A DNA stretch of 64,000 nt from Accumulibacter phosphatis (GTDB taxonomy: Bacteria > Pseudomonadota > Gammaproteobacteria > Burkholderiales > Rhodocyclaceae), in NCBI RefSeq assembly GCF_000024165.1, contig NC_013194.1, forward strand, positions 4,340,001 through 4,404,000, written 5' to 3'. This document shows, one piece after another, positions 18,423 to 27,875 of this stretch. Both the position numbers and the translations under genes were made by a program. Below the pieces are notes generated by a model, which was not told the DNA's origin, did no database searches, and worked only from the letters and a program-made list of their open reading frames with translations. Numbering within the stretch: position 1 is the stretch's first letter; each line of letters begins with the position of its first letter.

Positions 18423-20468
18423 TCAGGAACCGAGCTGCAGGATGGTTTCGAACAGATTGGCGCCAATCTGCAGAGCCTTGGCCGACGCTTGATAGGCCTG
18501 CTGATAGCGAATCAGATTGGCCGCTTCCTCGTCGAGATTGACCGCCGAGAGCGAGTCCCGGCTCGCTTGGGCCTGTTCAAGCAGCGCCTGTTGCGCCTCG
18601 CCACTGACCTGGATCTGGCGCGTCTTGCTGCCGGTCTGGCTGACCAACTGCGCGTAGGCATCCTGGTAAGTCGCTGTCTTGCCCGACATCGTGTTCTGCA
18701 CCTGCAACTGACCGAGGGCCAGCGCATTGCGCGAGTCCGCCGTGCCACCGGTGTTGCGCGAGATCACGAAGGTGTCGCCATTGTTGGGCAGACCGCTGAT
18801 CGTGAAACTGAACCCAGCGGGAGGGGTGCTCACCACCGCCGGGTCGACCAGCGTGATGCTGTCGCCGCTCCGGTAGTCCAGACCAGCCACCGGAACGGCC
18901 GCGGGAACGCCGCCATTGATGGAGACCTGCGCACCTGCCGGAAAGTCGAGCAGCTTGCCGTCCTGGAAGCGCAGCGTGATCGGCCCCGTGGCAAGCGGCA
19001 CGGCGCCAGGATAGCCGGGGCCGACACTGCCTGCCGAAATCACCGCCGCGCCACTGTTTCCCTTTCCCACGGACGTGCGGACGGGCCCGCCGGCCGCAAT
19101 CAGACGTGCGTCGGCGACCACCGCCGGATTCACCGAAATGTTGAGCGCAGCGTTACGGGTGGGCTGGATGAGGTAGCTCGAGCCCGTCAGGTCACCCAGC
19201 GAGGCTGTCAGTGTGAAGCCCTGCGGGTCGGTCACCAGGGCGGCATTGATCGCCGCCAGGTCTGCCCCCGCCCACACCTTGTTGTCGGACAGGCGGGTCA
19301 GCGTGACGCCGGCGGCATCACCGCTCAGGCGATAGTCGCTGCTGCCGAGATCGGTGTAGAAGTTGCCGCTGTAAGGCGGCGGGTCGACGAAGGCAGCAGT
19401 AAGCGTCGGACTGCCCGCCGGATTGGTGGCATTCGCAAATACTGTCGGCGCGGGAAGCGAAAAAAAGGCCGGCGTGAAGCTGCTTGGCGAAGACGACAGC
19501 TGTGATTGACCGAGGAGATCCTGACCGAGAGCGCTCTGCGCGTTGAAGGTCAAGGCCAGGGACGCCGCGTTCCGCCCCAGTTCGTTGCTCACCTTGTCCA
19601 GCGATTCCCTGCGAAACGCCAGCAGACCGCCCAGACTGCCGCCGTTGATCAGACGCTCGGGCATCTCCTGAACGCCGATCGCGGTTTTCAGCGCCACCAC
19701 CAGTCGGGACCGGTCACTGGCCGATGGTGTGGTCGTCAACGCGGTGAACTGGGAGCCGACGACCAGTTGCTGGCCGCTGCCAATGAAGACATTGAGGTTG
19801 CCATCGCTGCTGACCGTCGTCGTCGCCTTCACCAACTTGTTGAGATCGAGTACCAGGCGATCGCGAGTATCCAGCAGATCGTTCGGCGGTTGCCCGGTCG
19901 ACGCCGCGGCAACCCCGATCCTCTCGTTCAGCGAGGCTATCTGCTCGGCGTACGAGTTGATCGCCGTGACGCTCGCGGCGACTTCGGCGTCGACGCCGTC
20001 GTACATCTGCGCCAGTTGAACGCCAAGCGCCTGGTAGCGGCCGCTCAGCGCCTGCGCGCTGGAGATCATCGCCTGCCGGCTCGGCAGGTCTGTGGGATTG
20101 GCCGCCACCTGCTGCACGCCCTTGAAGAAACCCTGCAAGGCCGGTGACAGGCCGGTACTCGTGTCAGCCAGCATGTTGTCGATTTGCGCGATTTGCGCCG
20201 AGTAGCTGGCAAGTTCGCTCGCGCTCGCTTGCGAGCGGTTGACCTGGTCGCTGAGAAAGCGGCTGTACATTCGTTCGATCGTCGCCACATGGGTGCCCTG
20301 CCCAATGAAGCCGGCACCCGACTGCACCCCGGGGTTGCTCGCCTGCACGGTCCGCTGGCGAGAAAACCCGGGGGTACTGGCGTTGGCGATATTGTGCTCG
20401 GTGGTTTGCAGGCCGAGCTGAGCAGCGTTGATGCCAGTGAGACTGCTACCGATCATTCCTGTGCCCAT
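18423..20468 (-). CDS. flgK: Flagellar hook-associated protein FlgK (HAP1)
   Basis: 681 residues, longer than the enterobacterial protein (about 550); the extra length lies in the central variable domain (about 310-560). The N-terminal rod signature LGLQTTEHNIANASTPGFSRQR (about 18-40) and C-terminal ANLIRYQQAYQASAKALQIGANLFETILQL are intact. FlgK is the first hook-filament junction protein. A 73-base gap separates it from flgJ. I found no sigma-28 promoter there that keeps TAAA-N15-GCCGATAA spacing. Confidence 0.95.
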   Translation of the reverse strand: MGTGMIGSSLTGINAAQLGLQTTEHNIANASTPGFSRQRTVQASNPGVQSGAGFIGQGTHVATIERMYSRFLSDQVNRSQASASELASYSAQIAQIDNMLADTSTGLSPALQGFFKGVQQVAANPTDLPSRQAMISSAQALSGRYQALGVQLAQMYDGVDAEVAASVTAINSYAEQIASLNERIGVAAASTGQPPNDLLDTRDRLVLDLNKLVKATTTVSSDGNLNVFIGSGQQLVVGSQFTALTTTPSASDRSRLVVALKTAIGVQEMPERLINGGSLGGLLAFRRESLDKVSNELGRNAASLALTFNAQSALGQDLLGQSQLSSSPSSFTPAFFSLPAPTVFANATNPAGSPTLTAAFVDPPPYSGNFYTDLGSSDYRLSGDAAGVTLTRLSDNKVWAGADLAAINAALVTDPQGFTLTASLGDLTGSSYLIQPTRNAALNISVNPAVVADARLIAAGGPVRTSVGKGNSGAAVISAGSVGPGYPGAVPLATGPITLRFQDGKLLDFPAGAQVSINGGVPAAVPVAGLDYRSGDSITLVDPAVVSTPPAGFSFTISGLPNNGDTFVISRNTGGTADSRNALALGQLQVQNTMSGKTATYQDAYAQLVSQTGSKTRQIQVSGEAQQALLEQAQASRDSLSAVNLDEEAANLIRYQQAYQASAKALQIGANLFETILQLGS

Positions 20469-20541
20469 GGCTGAGATCCTTTGCGATTAATCGGTAAACG
20501 GTCGCTCGGCGCAGATCTTTAGTCGCTGCGGCGGGCGCGCA

Positions 20542-21504
20542 TCAAACCACGGCCAGCGCCTGCCGCAGCGTTGGTCCGCCAATGATGCGAACCAGCTTGT
20601 CGGCGTACATCGGGTCAGTGGCGTAGCCTGCCTGCTGCAGCGAGCGCGCGAATTGCAGGCCATCCTGCTGGCCGATGACGCCGGAGAAACGTGGTTTGCT
20701 GCTGAGAAGCGTCGCATAGTCGCGAAACGCCTCGGCGTAGGAGCCATAGACACGGAATTTCGCGCGTTCGCTTTGCGCCACTCCATTGACGAACTCGGTA
20801 GTCTGCACCTCGGCAGTCGGTCCCGACCAGCCACGCCCGGCCTTGATGCCAAACAGATTGTAGCTGGGCGAACCATCAGCCGTCCTGATCTCCCGTTTTC
20901 CCCAGCCACTCTCGAGGGCCGAGTGGGCGACCAGGAAATGTGGCGGCACACCGGTCATCGCTGCCGCCTCGACGGCGTGCGGCCAGACACGGTCGACGAA
21001 GGCCCGCGCGCCGGGCAAGGGGGCGGCCGTGTTCGCGGCCCCGCCCGTTGGTGCCGCCTGGTTCACCGCCGGCTCGGCAAGCACGCGCTGACCGCCGGGT
21101 CGCGCCGGACCGGAGACGGCAGGCGCCGCGTAACGCGTCAGCAGCGACTGCCGCAAGCTGTCCAGTGACGCATTCCCGGCGAGTTCGCTACCAGGGCTGA
21201 TCTGTGCCGCCATCTGCTTCTCGATCAGCTTGGCAAAGCCCAGCGGGGCCTGCACGGCGAGATTCTGCGCCAGTTGCTGATCGCCTATGGTGGTGAAGAA
21301 ACGGCTCTCCTGACTGTCCAGGAGACCATCGCTCGGCGTTGCGTCTCGCATGCTCTTCAGCATCAAGTGCAGCAGCATGCCTTCGAACTGCTGCGCCGCC
21401 TGCTTGAGGCCGGCTTGTGGATCTTGTCGAAGCTTGACGCGCAGATCCGCGGCGGCGGCCGGATCGAGAACCAGGCGATTGTTGACGGCGTCGGTGGATT
21501 TCAT
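20542..21504 (-). CDS. flgJ: Flagellar rod assembly protein / peptidoglycan hydrolase FlgJ
   Basis: 320 residues with both domains of the dual-domain FlgJ. The N-terminal rod-cap domain (about 15-100) has QAAQQFEGMLLHLMLKSMRDA. A Pro/Ala linker (125-165) leads to a C-terminal glucosaminidase/muramidase domain (about 168-315), with probable catalytic E198 in HSALESGWGK and YNLFGIKAG. It digests peptidoglycan so that the rod can pass. It lies 31 bases downstream of flgI. Confidence 0.95.
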   Translation of the reverse strand: MKSTDAVNNRLVLDPAAAADLRVKLRQDPQAGLKQAAQQFEGMLLHLMLKSMRDATPSDGLLDSQESRFFTTIGDQQLAQNLAVQAPLGFAKLIEKQMAAQISPGSELAGNASLDSLRQSLLTRYAAPAVSGPARPGGQRVLAEPAVNQAAPTGGAANTAAPLPGARAFVDRVWPHAVEAAAMTGVPPHFLVAHSALESGWGKREIRTADGSPSYNLFGIKAGRGWSGPTAEVQTTEFVNGVAQSERAKFRVYGSYAEAFRDYATLLSSKPRFSGVIGQQDGLQFARSLQQAGYATDPMYADKLVRIIGGPTLRQALAVV

Positions 21505-21535
21505 GGGCTGCCTCGCGCTGTTGGGGGCCGCTGGC

Positions 21536-22684
21536 TCAGATGATCTCGAGGTCTGCGCGCAGAGCGCCGGCGGCCTTCATCGATTGCAGGATGGAGAGCA
21601 AATCCTGCGGTCCGGCACCCAATGCATTGATGGCCTTGACCACGTCGGAGAGCTTGACCCCGGCCTTCAACTGGAGTAGCGATCCACCCCCCTGCTTGAT
21701 GTCGATCTCGCTCTGCGTCGTGGTCACCGTCTGTCCGCCAGCCAGCGGATTCGGTTGGCTCACCTTCTGCTCGGTGTTGACCACCACCGACAGATTGCCA
21801 TGTGCAACTGCACAGGACTCGATCGTCACCGTCTGGTTCATGACCACCGAACCCGTACGCGGATTGATGATCACCTTGGCGACGGACTTGGCCGGGAGCA
21901 CGTCCAGGTTTTCGAGCCGCCCCAGGAAGGCGACGCGGCGATCGTTCTCCTCAGGCGCGACAACTCGAACCACCCGCCCGTCGACGGCCTGTGCCGTTCC
22001 CGGACCCATCTCGCGGTTGATCACGTCGACTACCCGCTGGGTCGTACCGAAGTCGGTTGTCGCCATCTCGTAGTGGATGAAGGGACCCTGACCCAGCGCG
22101 GTCGGCACTTCGCGCTCTACAGTGGCACCTCCGATCACGCGGCCTGCGGAAAGATGATTGATCGCGACCTTGCTGCCCGCTCCAGAAGCACCAGCGCCGC
22201 CAACCAGCAGGCTGCCCTGCGCCTGCGCGTAGATCTGGCCGTCGGCGCCTTTCAGCGGTGTCATCACCAGTGTGCCGCCGCGCAGACTCTTCGCGTTGCC
22301 CATCGACGAGACGGTGACGTCGATCTGCTGCCCGATTCTGGCGAAGGGCGGCAGGCTGGCCGTCACCATCACCGCCGCCACGTTCTTGAGCTGCAGGGAC
22401 TGGGTCGTCGCCAGCGTCGTGCCAAGCTGGGCCAGCATGTTGATGATGCTCTGCTGGGTAAACGGCGTCTGGGTCGTCTGGTCGCCGGTACCATCGAGAC
22501 CAAAGACGAGGCCATAGCCGACCAGCTGGTTGTTGCGGACCCCCTGCACGGAAGCCAGATCCTTGATCCGTTCGGCCCACGCCGAAGCGCTCATCAGGGC
22601 GAGGATCAGGGCGAGGATCAGACCGGGACGCCCGGCCGCTCGCCGAAGTCCCGCGACAGCCTGACCGTTGATGATCTGTGGCAC
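21536..22684 (-). CDS. flgI: Flagellar P-ring protein FlgI
   Basis: 382 residues with an N-terminal signal peptide (about 15-37, LILALILALMSASAWA). FlgI polymerises into the periplasmic P ring around the rod. Mature sequence begins with ERIKDLASVQGVRNNQLVGYGLVFGLDGTGDQT, the family hallmark, and ends in LSILQSMKAAGALRADLEII. It lies 12 bases after flgH. Confidence 0.97.
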   Translation of the reverse strand: MPQIINGQAVAGLRRAAGRPGLILALILALMSASAWAERIKDLASVQGVRNNQLVGYGLVFGLDGTGDQTTQTPFTQQSIINMLAQLGTTLATTQSLQLKNVAAVMVTASLPPFARIGQQIDVTVSSMGNAKSLRGGTLVMTPLKGADGQIYAQAQGSLLVGGAGASGAGSKVAINHLSAGRVIGGATVEREVPTALGQGPFIHYEMATTDFGTTQRVVDVINREMGPGTAQAVDGRVVRVVAPEENDRRVAFLGRLENLDVLPAKSVAKVIINPRTGSVVMNQTVTIESCAVAHGNLSVVVNTEQKVSQPNPLAGGQTVTTTQSEIDIKQGGGSLLQLKAGVKLSDVVKAINALGAGPQDLLSILQSMKAAGALRADLEII

Positions 22685-22696
22685 GTGCCGTTCTCC

Positions 22697-23386
22697 TCAA
22701 AAAGGCAGGAAGGTAAGGAAGAAGCGCGCCAGCCAGCCCATCACCTGCGCTTCGCTGATGGTACCGCTTTCCTTGTACTCGATACGGGCATCCGCGATCT
22801 GCGACGAGGCCACCGTGTTGGCAGCGTTGACAAAGTAGGGATTGACAACGCCCGACAAGCGGATGTATTCCTGCCCGTGACCAATCGCCACTTGTTTCTC
22901 GCCGGAAACGAGCAGATTGCCGTTGGGCAGCACCTCGATCACGGTCACCGTGATCGTGCCGGTAAACACATTATTGGCGGCCGCATCGCCCTTGCCACTG
23001 GCGACGTTGCTGCTGTTGGCCTTCAGTTCTCCACCCTGGAACGACTTGCCGGGGAAACCAACGATCGGTCCGGCCGCGGCACTGATGCTGCCGGTCTTGC
23101 TGACGGCGGTGTTGGACTTGGTCGCCGCCGAGGTGTTCTCGGTAATCGTCACCGTGATCGTATCGCCCACGTAACGCGCCCGTCGGTCTTCGAAGAGGGT
23201 CCGCGAGGCGCCAGCCTGGTAGATGCTGCCGGTCGCGGCGAGACTGGCGGCCAGTGTCTCGGGCCGGTACTGGGGCCGCGCGGTCATCGGCTGATGCACG
23301 TTGGTGGGTGGCACGGTCGTACATGCCGCCAAGAGGAGCAGTGCAGGCAGCAGCAGCTTGCCGAGGATTGAACGGCGACGCATCAT
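22697..23386 (-). CDS. flgH: Flagellar L-ring lipoprotein FlgH
   Basis: 229 residues with a lipoprotein signal and lipobox LLLAAC (Cys about 21). FlgH forms the outer-membrane L ring. SIYQAGASRTLFEDRRARYVGDTITVTITENTSA is characteristic. The C-terminus ANTVASSQIADARIEYKESGTISEAQVMGWLARFFLTFLPF matches the family end. It lies 7 bases after flgG. Confidence 0.97.
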   Translation of the reverse strand: MMRRRSILGKLLLPALLLLAACTTVPPTNVHQPMTARPQYRPETLAASLAATGSIYQAGASRTLFEDRRARYVGDTITVTITENTSAATKSNTAVSKTGSISAAAGPIVGFPGKSFQGGELKANSSNVASGKGDAAANNVFTGTITVTVIEVLPNGNLLVSGEKQVAIGHGQEYIRLSGVVNPYFVNAANTVASSQIADARIEYKESGTISEAQVMGWLARFFLTFLPF

Positions 23387-23393
23387 CGGCCCC

Positions 23394-24176
23394 TTATAGT
23401 TGGGTCAGACGCGCCAGCATCTGGTCCGAGGTGCTGACCACCTTGGCGTTGAGCTCGTAGGCACGCTGCGTCTGGATCATCAGCACCAACTCCTGCGCCA
23501 CATTGACGTTGGAGGCCTCGACGTAGTTCTGCACGACGACGCCGGAACCATTCGTTCCGGGGGTGTTCGGGGTCGCCGTGCCACTTGACGCGGTCTCCAG
23601 ATAGAGGTTCTCGCCGACGCTCTGCAGCCCACCGTTGTTGACGAAGGTGGCCACCTGTATGGTCCCGATCTGTACCGGTGCCGTCGTCGTCGGCAGTGTG
23701 ATGCTGACGACGCCATCGGTTGCCACGGTCACCGTCAAAGCTTGCGCAGGAATGGTGATCGCCGGCTGCAGGGGATAGCCATTGGCGGTGACGATCTGCC
23801 CCTGGTTGTCCTTCTGGAATGACCCATCGCGCGTATAGGCGGTCGTCCCGTCCGGCAGCAGCACCTGAAAGAAACCCGCACCGTCGATGGCCATGTCGAG
23901 AGCGTTGCCAGTCTGCTGCAGCGAGCCCTGCGTGAAGATGCGCCCCGTAGACACCGGCGTCACCCCGAGGCCGATCTGCAGACCATCCGGGATCTGCGTC
24001 GTCTGCGACGACTGGGCTCCCGGCTGGCGCAAGGTCTGATAGAGGAGATCGGCGAAGATGCCGCGCGCCTGCTTGAAGCCGTTGGTGCTGACGTTGGCCA
24101 GATTATTGGCAATGATGTCAATCTGCACCTGTTGCGCGGTGAGACCGGTACTGGCCGTCCATAGCGAGCGGATCAT
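23394..24176 (-). CDS. flgG: Flagellar distal rod protein FlgG
   Basis: 260 residues, the standard length. The N-terminal rod motif MIRSLWTASTGLTAQQ is followed by IDIIANNLANVSTNGFKQ. The C-terminal helix VAQELVLMIQTQRAYELNAKVVSTSDQMLARLTQL is intact. It builds the distal rod. It lies 16 bases after flgF. Confidence 0.97.
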   Translation of the reverse strand: MIRSLWTASTGLTAQQVQIDIIANNLANVSTNGFKQARGIFADLLYQTLRQPGAQSSQTTQIPDGLQIGLGVTPVSTGRIFTQGSLQQTGNALDMAIDGAGFFQVLLPDGTTAYTRDGSFQKDNQGQIVTANGYPLQPAITIPAQALTVTVATDGVVSITLPTTTAPVQIGTIQVATFVNNGGLQSVGENLYLETASSGTATPNTPGTNGSGVVVQNYVEASNVNVAQELVLMIQTQRAYELNAKVVSTSDQMLARLTQL

Positions 24177-24192
24177 GCGGTTATCGTCTCCA

Positions 24193-24942
24193 TCAGCGGT
24201 TCATCGTCAACAGTTGGGTAGCTGCGCGTGCGTTACCATCGGCCGTCTGCAGCATCTTGATCTGCATTTCGAACTGGCGCGCCAGACTGATCATGCGGAC
24301 CATCGCGTCCACCGAATTGACGTTGCTCCCCTCGAGGGCTTCCGGAGCCAGCGTGACGGTCTCGTCGGCGACGGCCGGCACACCGTCTCGGGTGCGGAAC
24401 AGTCCGTCGTCCCCACGTACCAGATCGCTTTCCGGCGGATTGACCAGCTTGATCCTGCCGACGACATTGACGTTGTTGATTGCTCCCGCCCCGAGGCGCG
24501 GAATCGCCGAGACCGTCCCATCTGCAGCGATCGCGATATTGTTGTCGGGCGGCAGCGCAATTGGCCCACCCTCACCCAGCACGTCAAGGCCGGAACTGGT
24601 CTGCAGCACACCATTCGCATCGGCCTTGAGGTTGCCGGCACGTGTGTACGCCTCGCGACCGTCCGGCCCCTGCACGGCGATCCAGCCCTGTCCGCGGACC
24701 GCCACGTCGAGCGGTCTGCCCGTGCTCGTCAGCGCGCCCTCCTGAAAGACGTTGGCCACCGACGCGTCGACGGCAAAGGCTCGTGTCGCCAGCCCGGAGC
24801 CGAGGATCGGCACGGCGCGAAACCTGTTTTCCATCGCGCGGTAACCGACGGTCGTGGCATTGGCCAGGTTCTGCGCCACGCCGGCCTGCAGGAGCAGGCC
24901 CTGTTTGGCGCCGCTCATGGCAGTGTAGATCAGGCGATCCAT
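24193..24942 (-). CDS. flgF: Flagellar proximal rod protein FlgF
   Basis: 249 residues. MDRLIYTAMSGAKQGLLLQ and VAQNLANATTVGYRAMENRF at the N-terminus, and VDAMVRMISLARQFEMQIKMLQTAD at the C-terminus, mark FlgF. It is related to FlgG but forms part of the proximal rod. It lies 35 bases downstream of flgE. Confidence 0.96.
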   Translation of the reverse strand: MDRLIYTAMSGAKQGLLLQAGVAQNLANATTVGYRAMENRFRAVPILGSGLATRAFAVDASVANVFQEGALTSTGRPLDVAVRGQGWIAVQGPDGREAYTRAGNLKADANGVLQTSSGLDVLGEGGPIALPPDNNIAIAADGTVSAIPRLGAGAINNVNVVGRIKLVNPPESDLVRGDDGLFRTRDGVPAVADETVTLAPEALEGSNVNSVDAMVRMISLARQFEMQIKMLQTADGNARAATQLLTMNR

Positions 24943-24977
24943 ACGGCCTCCAGGCGCCTCTCAATCGGCCACACCAA

Positions 24978-26231
24978 CTAGCGCAGGTTGACCAGGGTCT
25001 GCAAGACCTGATCCTGGGTCTTGATCGTCTGGGCGTTGGCCTGATAATTGCGCTGAGCGGTAATCATGTCGACGAGTTCCTTGGTCAGGTCGACGTTCGA
25101 ATCCTCAATCGCGGAGGACTGGATGACACCCCGGCTTCCTGACCCCGGCGCGGCGACCAGTTCAGGACCCGATGCCGACGACGAACTCCACTGATTGTTG
25201 CCGAGATTCTTCAGGCCATTCGGATCGGCAAACGTGGCGAGAACCACCTGCCCGAGGTTGCGCGTCTGGCCATTGCTGTAACGCCCCTGAATGATACCGT
25301 CGCTGCCGACACCCATTCCCGTGAGGCTGCCCGCGCTGTAACCTCCCTGCGTCAGGCGGTCGACGCTCGACTCGCTGCCGTACTGTGTTGTTCCCGTATA
25401 GTCGAGAAGCCCTGGCGACCACGGCGTCACCGCCCCACTGGTCAGGGCCCAGGTTGGTAGCGTCTGCTTGGCTGACGCCGCCGTCAGTGCACCCGAGGTA
25501 TCGAAGATCAGATTCCCGCCAGGCAGTACCTGGGGATCCGCTCCATCAAGTGTTGCCCAGACCGTCCATTCCCCACCCGGCGGGTCGGTAGGCGCATTGA
25601 GGATGTAGAAAGTCGTCAGGTTGTGGGCAACGCCCAGCGTGTCGTACACCGAGGTGGCGGTGGAGAAATTGTACGTGTCAGGATTGGCGAAGTTGAACGG
25701 CGTAATCGGCGGAACCTTGTCCCGAGAGTCGAGATTGAGCACCGCCGTGAGGTTTCCCGACAGCGGATCGCTCGTCGCCCGCGGGGGAATCTGATTGGCA
25801 GACAGTTGCAGTTCCACGGGACTGGAAGGTGAGATGGCTCCCAGCGCATCGGCTGGGTATCCAGTCAGGCGAAGGTTGAGGTCGTTGATCACGTACCCCT
25901 CTTTGTCAATGTGAAACTGACCGTTGCGGGTATACGTGATGGCCCCATCGTCGCTCATGCGAAAGAAACCGCCGCCGTTGAGTGCCAGATCGAGGCCATT
26001 GTTGGTTGTCGTCAGGTTACCCTGGGTGAACTGCTGCTGGATCGACGAAACGCCCACGCCGATCCCGACCTGGGAGGCACCGACGATACCCAGCGAAGAC
26101 GCGAAGACATCCGCAAAATGCGCGTTCGCGCCCTTGAAACCGACCGTGCTGGCGTTGGCCACATTGTTGCCGATCACGTTCAGCGCCGTCGCCGCGGCGC
26201 TGAGGCCGCTCAAACCCTGTTGGAAACTCAT
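24978..26231 (-). CDS. flgE: Flagellar hook protein FlgE
   Basis: 417 residues. FlgE polymerises into the hook, the universal joint between rod and filament. The N-terminal MSFQQGLSGLSAAATALNVIGNNVANASTVGFKGANA and the C-terminal LTKELVDMITAQRNYQANAQTIKTQDQVLQTLVNLR are both complete. The mid region is the variable surface domain. It starts 14 bases after flgD, the hook cap. Confidence 0.97.
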   Translation of the reverse strand: MSFQQGLSGLSAAATALNVIGNNVANASTVGFKGANAHFADVFASSLGIVGASQVGIGVGVSSIQQQFTQGNLTTTNNGLDLALNGGGFFRMSDDGAITYTRNGQFHIDKEGYVINDLNLRLTGYPADALGAISPSSPVELQLSANQIPPRATSDPLSGNLTAVLNLDSRDKVPPITPFNFANPDTYNFSTATSVYDTLGVAHNLTTFYILNAPTDPPGGEWTVWATLDGADPQVLPGGNLIFDTSGALTAASAKQTLPTWALTSGAVTPWSPGLLDYTGTTQYGSESSVDRLTQGGYSAGSLTGMGVGSDGIIQGRYSNGQTRNLGQVVLATFADPNGLKNLGNNQWSSSSASGPELVAAPGSGSRGVIQSSAIEDSNVDLTKELVDMITAQRNYQANAQTIKTQDQVLQTLVNLR

Positions 26232-26245
26232 GCCTGCCCCTATCC

Positions 26246-26923
26246 CTAGAGAATCTGCTGCACCTTGTCGAAATCCACTCTACCCAGCACACCGAGGTCA
26301 AGCTGGAACTGATTCTTGTCTCTTACCAAAGCAGAAACCGTGCCAACCTGAAGTGTCTCGGCCGGCACCTTGTCACCACCGCGCACGGCGTTGACCACGA
26401 AACTGTACTTGCCGTCAGGCACCGCCGCGCCGGAATCGCTCTTGCCATCCCAGACGAAACTGAAGTTGCCCGCCTCATGCCCGCCCAGTTCCTGACTCTG
26501 CACTACCCTGCCCGCCGCATCCATGATCGACAGCTTGACACTGTCGGCGGGCCCGCCGAGATTCACACCGCCGCTCGCCCTGCCGCCAGTCAAAGCGAGC
26601 TGCGAACCTGCCACGAGGACGCTCTTGCCGAGCAGCCCCGCCGCCTGCATCGACTGCCCGTCGTTGAAGGTGTTGAGCAAAGTCTCGAGCGTCGTGTTCA
26701 GTTTCTCGATTCCGGTCACGGTACTGATCTGCGAGATCTGGCTGGTGACTGCGGCGTTATCCAGCGGGTTGAGTGGATCCTGATTCTTGAGCTGTGTCAC
26801 CAGTAGCTTGAGGAAGCGGTTCTGCACTTCCTCACTGGTCGACATCGCGTCGCTCGCGCCAGATTTGCTGTTGAGCAAGGCGAAAACGTCGCTGGCTGAA
26901 GAGGTTGCTCCTACGGTTGCCAT
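26246..26923 (-). CDS. flgD: Flagellar hook assembly protein FlgD
   Basis: 225 residues. FlgD is the hook cap under which FlgE assembles. The N-terminal export/anchoring part contains RFLKLLVTQLKNQDPLNPLDNAAVTSQISQISTVTGIEKLN. The C-terminal FlgD Ig/tudor domains (about 85-215) include the FSFVWDGKSDSGAAVPDGKYSF signature. It lies 20 bases after flgC. Confidence 0.96.
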   Translation of the reverse strand: MATVGATSSASDVFALLNSKSGASDAMSTSEEVQNRFLKLLVTQLKNQDPLNPLDNAAVTSQISQISTVTGIEKLNTTLETLLNTFNDGQSMQAAGLLGKSVLVAGSQLALTGGRASGGVNLGGPADSVKLSIMDAAGRVVQSQELGGHEAGNFSFVWDGKSDSGAAVPDGKYSFVVNAVRGGDKVPAETLQVGTVSALVRDKNQFQLDLGVLGRVDFDKVQQIL

Positions 26924-26943
26924 GAGTCGCTCCTTGAGTATGC

Positions 26944-27348
26944 CTACTGGCCAAGCGTCAGCGTCTTGAGCAGCAGTTGCTTGGCGGTGTTCATCACTTC
27001 GACGTTGGTCTGGTACGAACGAGAGGCCGAGATCATGTTGGTCATCTCGTCCACCACATTGACGTTGGGCATCGTCACGTACCCTCGGTCGTCGGCCGCC
27101 GGGTTGCGCGGGTCATACACCCGCCGCCCCGGACTACTGTCCTCAACGACCTGCTTGACCCGTACGCCTTCTGCGGCAGGACTGCCCATCGGGGTGGCGA
27201 CAAACACCACCTGCTTGGCGCGATACGGCTTGCCGTCTGAACCGACCACGCTGTCGGCGTTCGCAAGATTGCTGGCCACCGCGTTGAGGCGCAGCGACTG
27301 CGCGGTCAGAGCGCTGCCGGCGACCTGAAAGGCGTTGAGAATGCTCAC
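26944..27348 (-). CDS. flgC: Flagellar proximal rod protein FlgC
   Basis: 134 residues, standard length. It begins MSILNAFQVAGSALTAQSLRLNAVASNLANADS. It ends in YVTMPNVNVVDEMTNMISASRSYQTNVEVMNTAKQLLLKTLTLG, the invariant FlgC C-terminus. It starts 2 bases after the flgB stop. Confidence 0.97.
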   Translation of the reverse strand: MSILNAFQVAGSALTAQSLRLNAVASNLANADSVVGSDGKPYRAKQVVFVATPMGSPAAEGVRVKQVVEDSSPGRRVYDPRNPAADDRGYVTMPNVNVVDEMTNMISASRSYQTNVEVMNTAKQLLLKTLTLGQ

Positions 27349-27350
27349 CG

Positions 27351-27761
27351 CTATTGCCCCTGCAGTGCCGTCAGCATCGTTCGGATCTGCGCGGTGAGAA
27401 ACGTCGTTCCCGTCTCGTAGAAGAACGCATTCTCAGCGAACTGTGCGCGTTCGACGTCCATCTCGACGCTGTTGCCATCGGCACTGGCTTGCGCAGGCTG
27501 ACGATACTTCAGGGCTATCTGCCCCAACTCTGCGTCACCCGGCAGATGGCCTGCGGCGGTGGTGGCAAGTGTCAGCCCGCATTGGCCCTGACTCCGGCCG
27601 CTGACCGCATTCTGCAGCGCCGCTGCGAAATCGAAATCCCGCGCCCGGTAATTCGGCGTATCGGCGTTGGCAATGTTCGCCGCCAACACCTGCTGGCGAT
27701 GGGCACGAAGCGTCAACGCCTGTTGCTGGAACGACAACGCGCTGTCAAGCATGCTGACCAT
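27351..27761 (-). CDS. flgB: Flagellar proximal rod protein FlgB
   Basis: 136 residues from ATG at 27761 (MVSMLDSALSFQQQALTLRA). The open frame continues far upstream, to 28886, antisense to flgA; this is rejected because GAGGT lies just ahead of 27761 and a perfect sigma-54 promoter lies upstream. LAANIANADTPNYRARDFDF and DVERAQFAENAFFYETG are the FlgB motifs. It is the first gene of the flgBCDEFGHIJKL run. Confidence 0.96.
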   Translation of the reverse strand: MVSMLDSALSFQQQALTLRAHRQQVLAANIANADTPNYRARDFDFAAALQNAVSGRSQGQCGLTLATTAAGHLPGDAELGQIALKYRQPAQASADGNSVEMDVERAQFAENAFFYETGTTFLTAQIRTMLTALQGQ

Positions 27762-27797
27762 GGGGACCTCACCTGCAGTTCGGATGTGCGATACCGA

Positions 27798-27813
27798 AGC
27801 AATTGGCGTGCCA
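27798..27813 (-). promoter_or_regulatory. Sigma-54 promoter of the flgB operon (perfect consensus)
   Basis: The minus strand reads TGGCACGCCAATTGCT, identical to the -24/-12 consensus TGGCACG-N4-TTGCW. The predicted start is near 27787, about 26 bases before the flgB ATG. This is the strongest promoter in the window and should drive the whole rod-hook run. Confidence 0.95.
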
Positions 27814-27875
27814 CACCCAGAAAACAGCTTCCGGCAAGCCTTCGGTCGCAAATCGCCAGCGCGCAGGGCCGTCAC

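Noticed and set aside
20469..20541. Possible sigma-28 promoter before flgK
   Set aside because: TAAA and CCGATTAA are present but 23 bases apart instead of 15.
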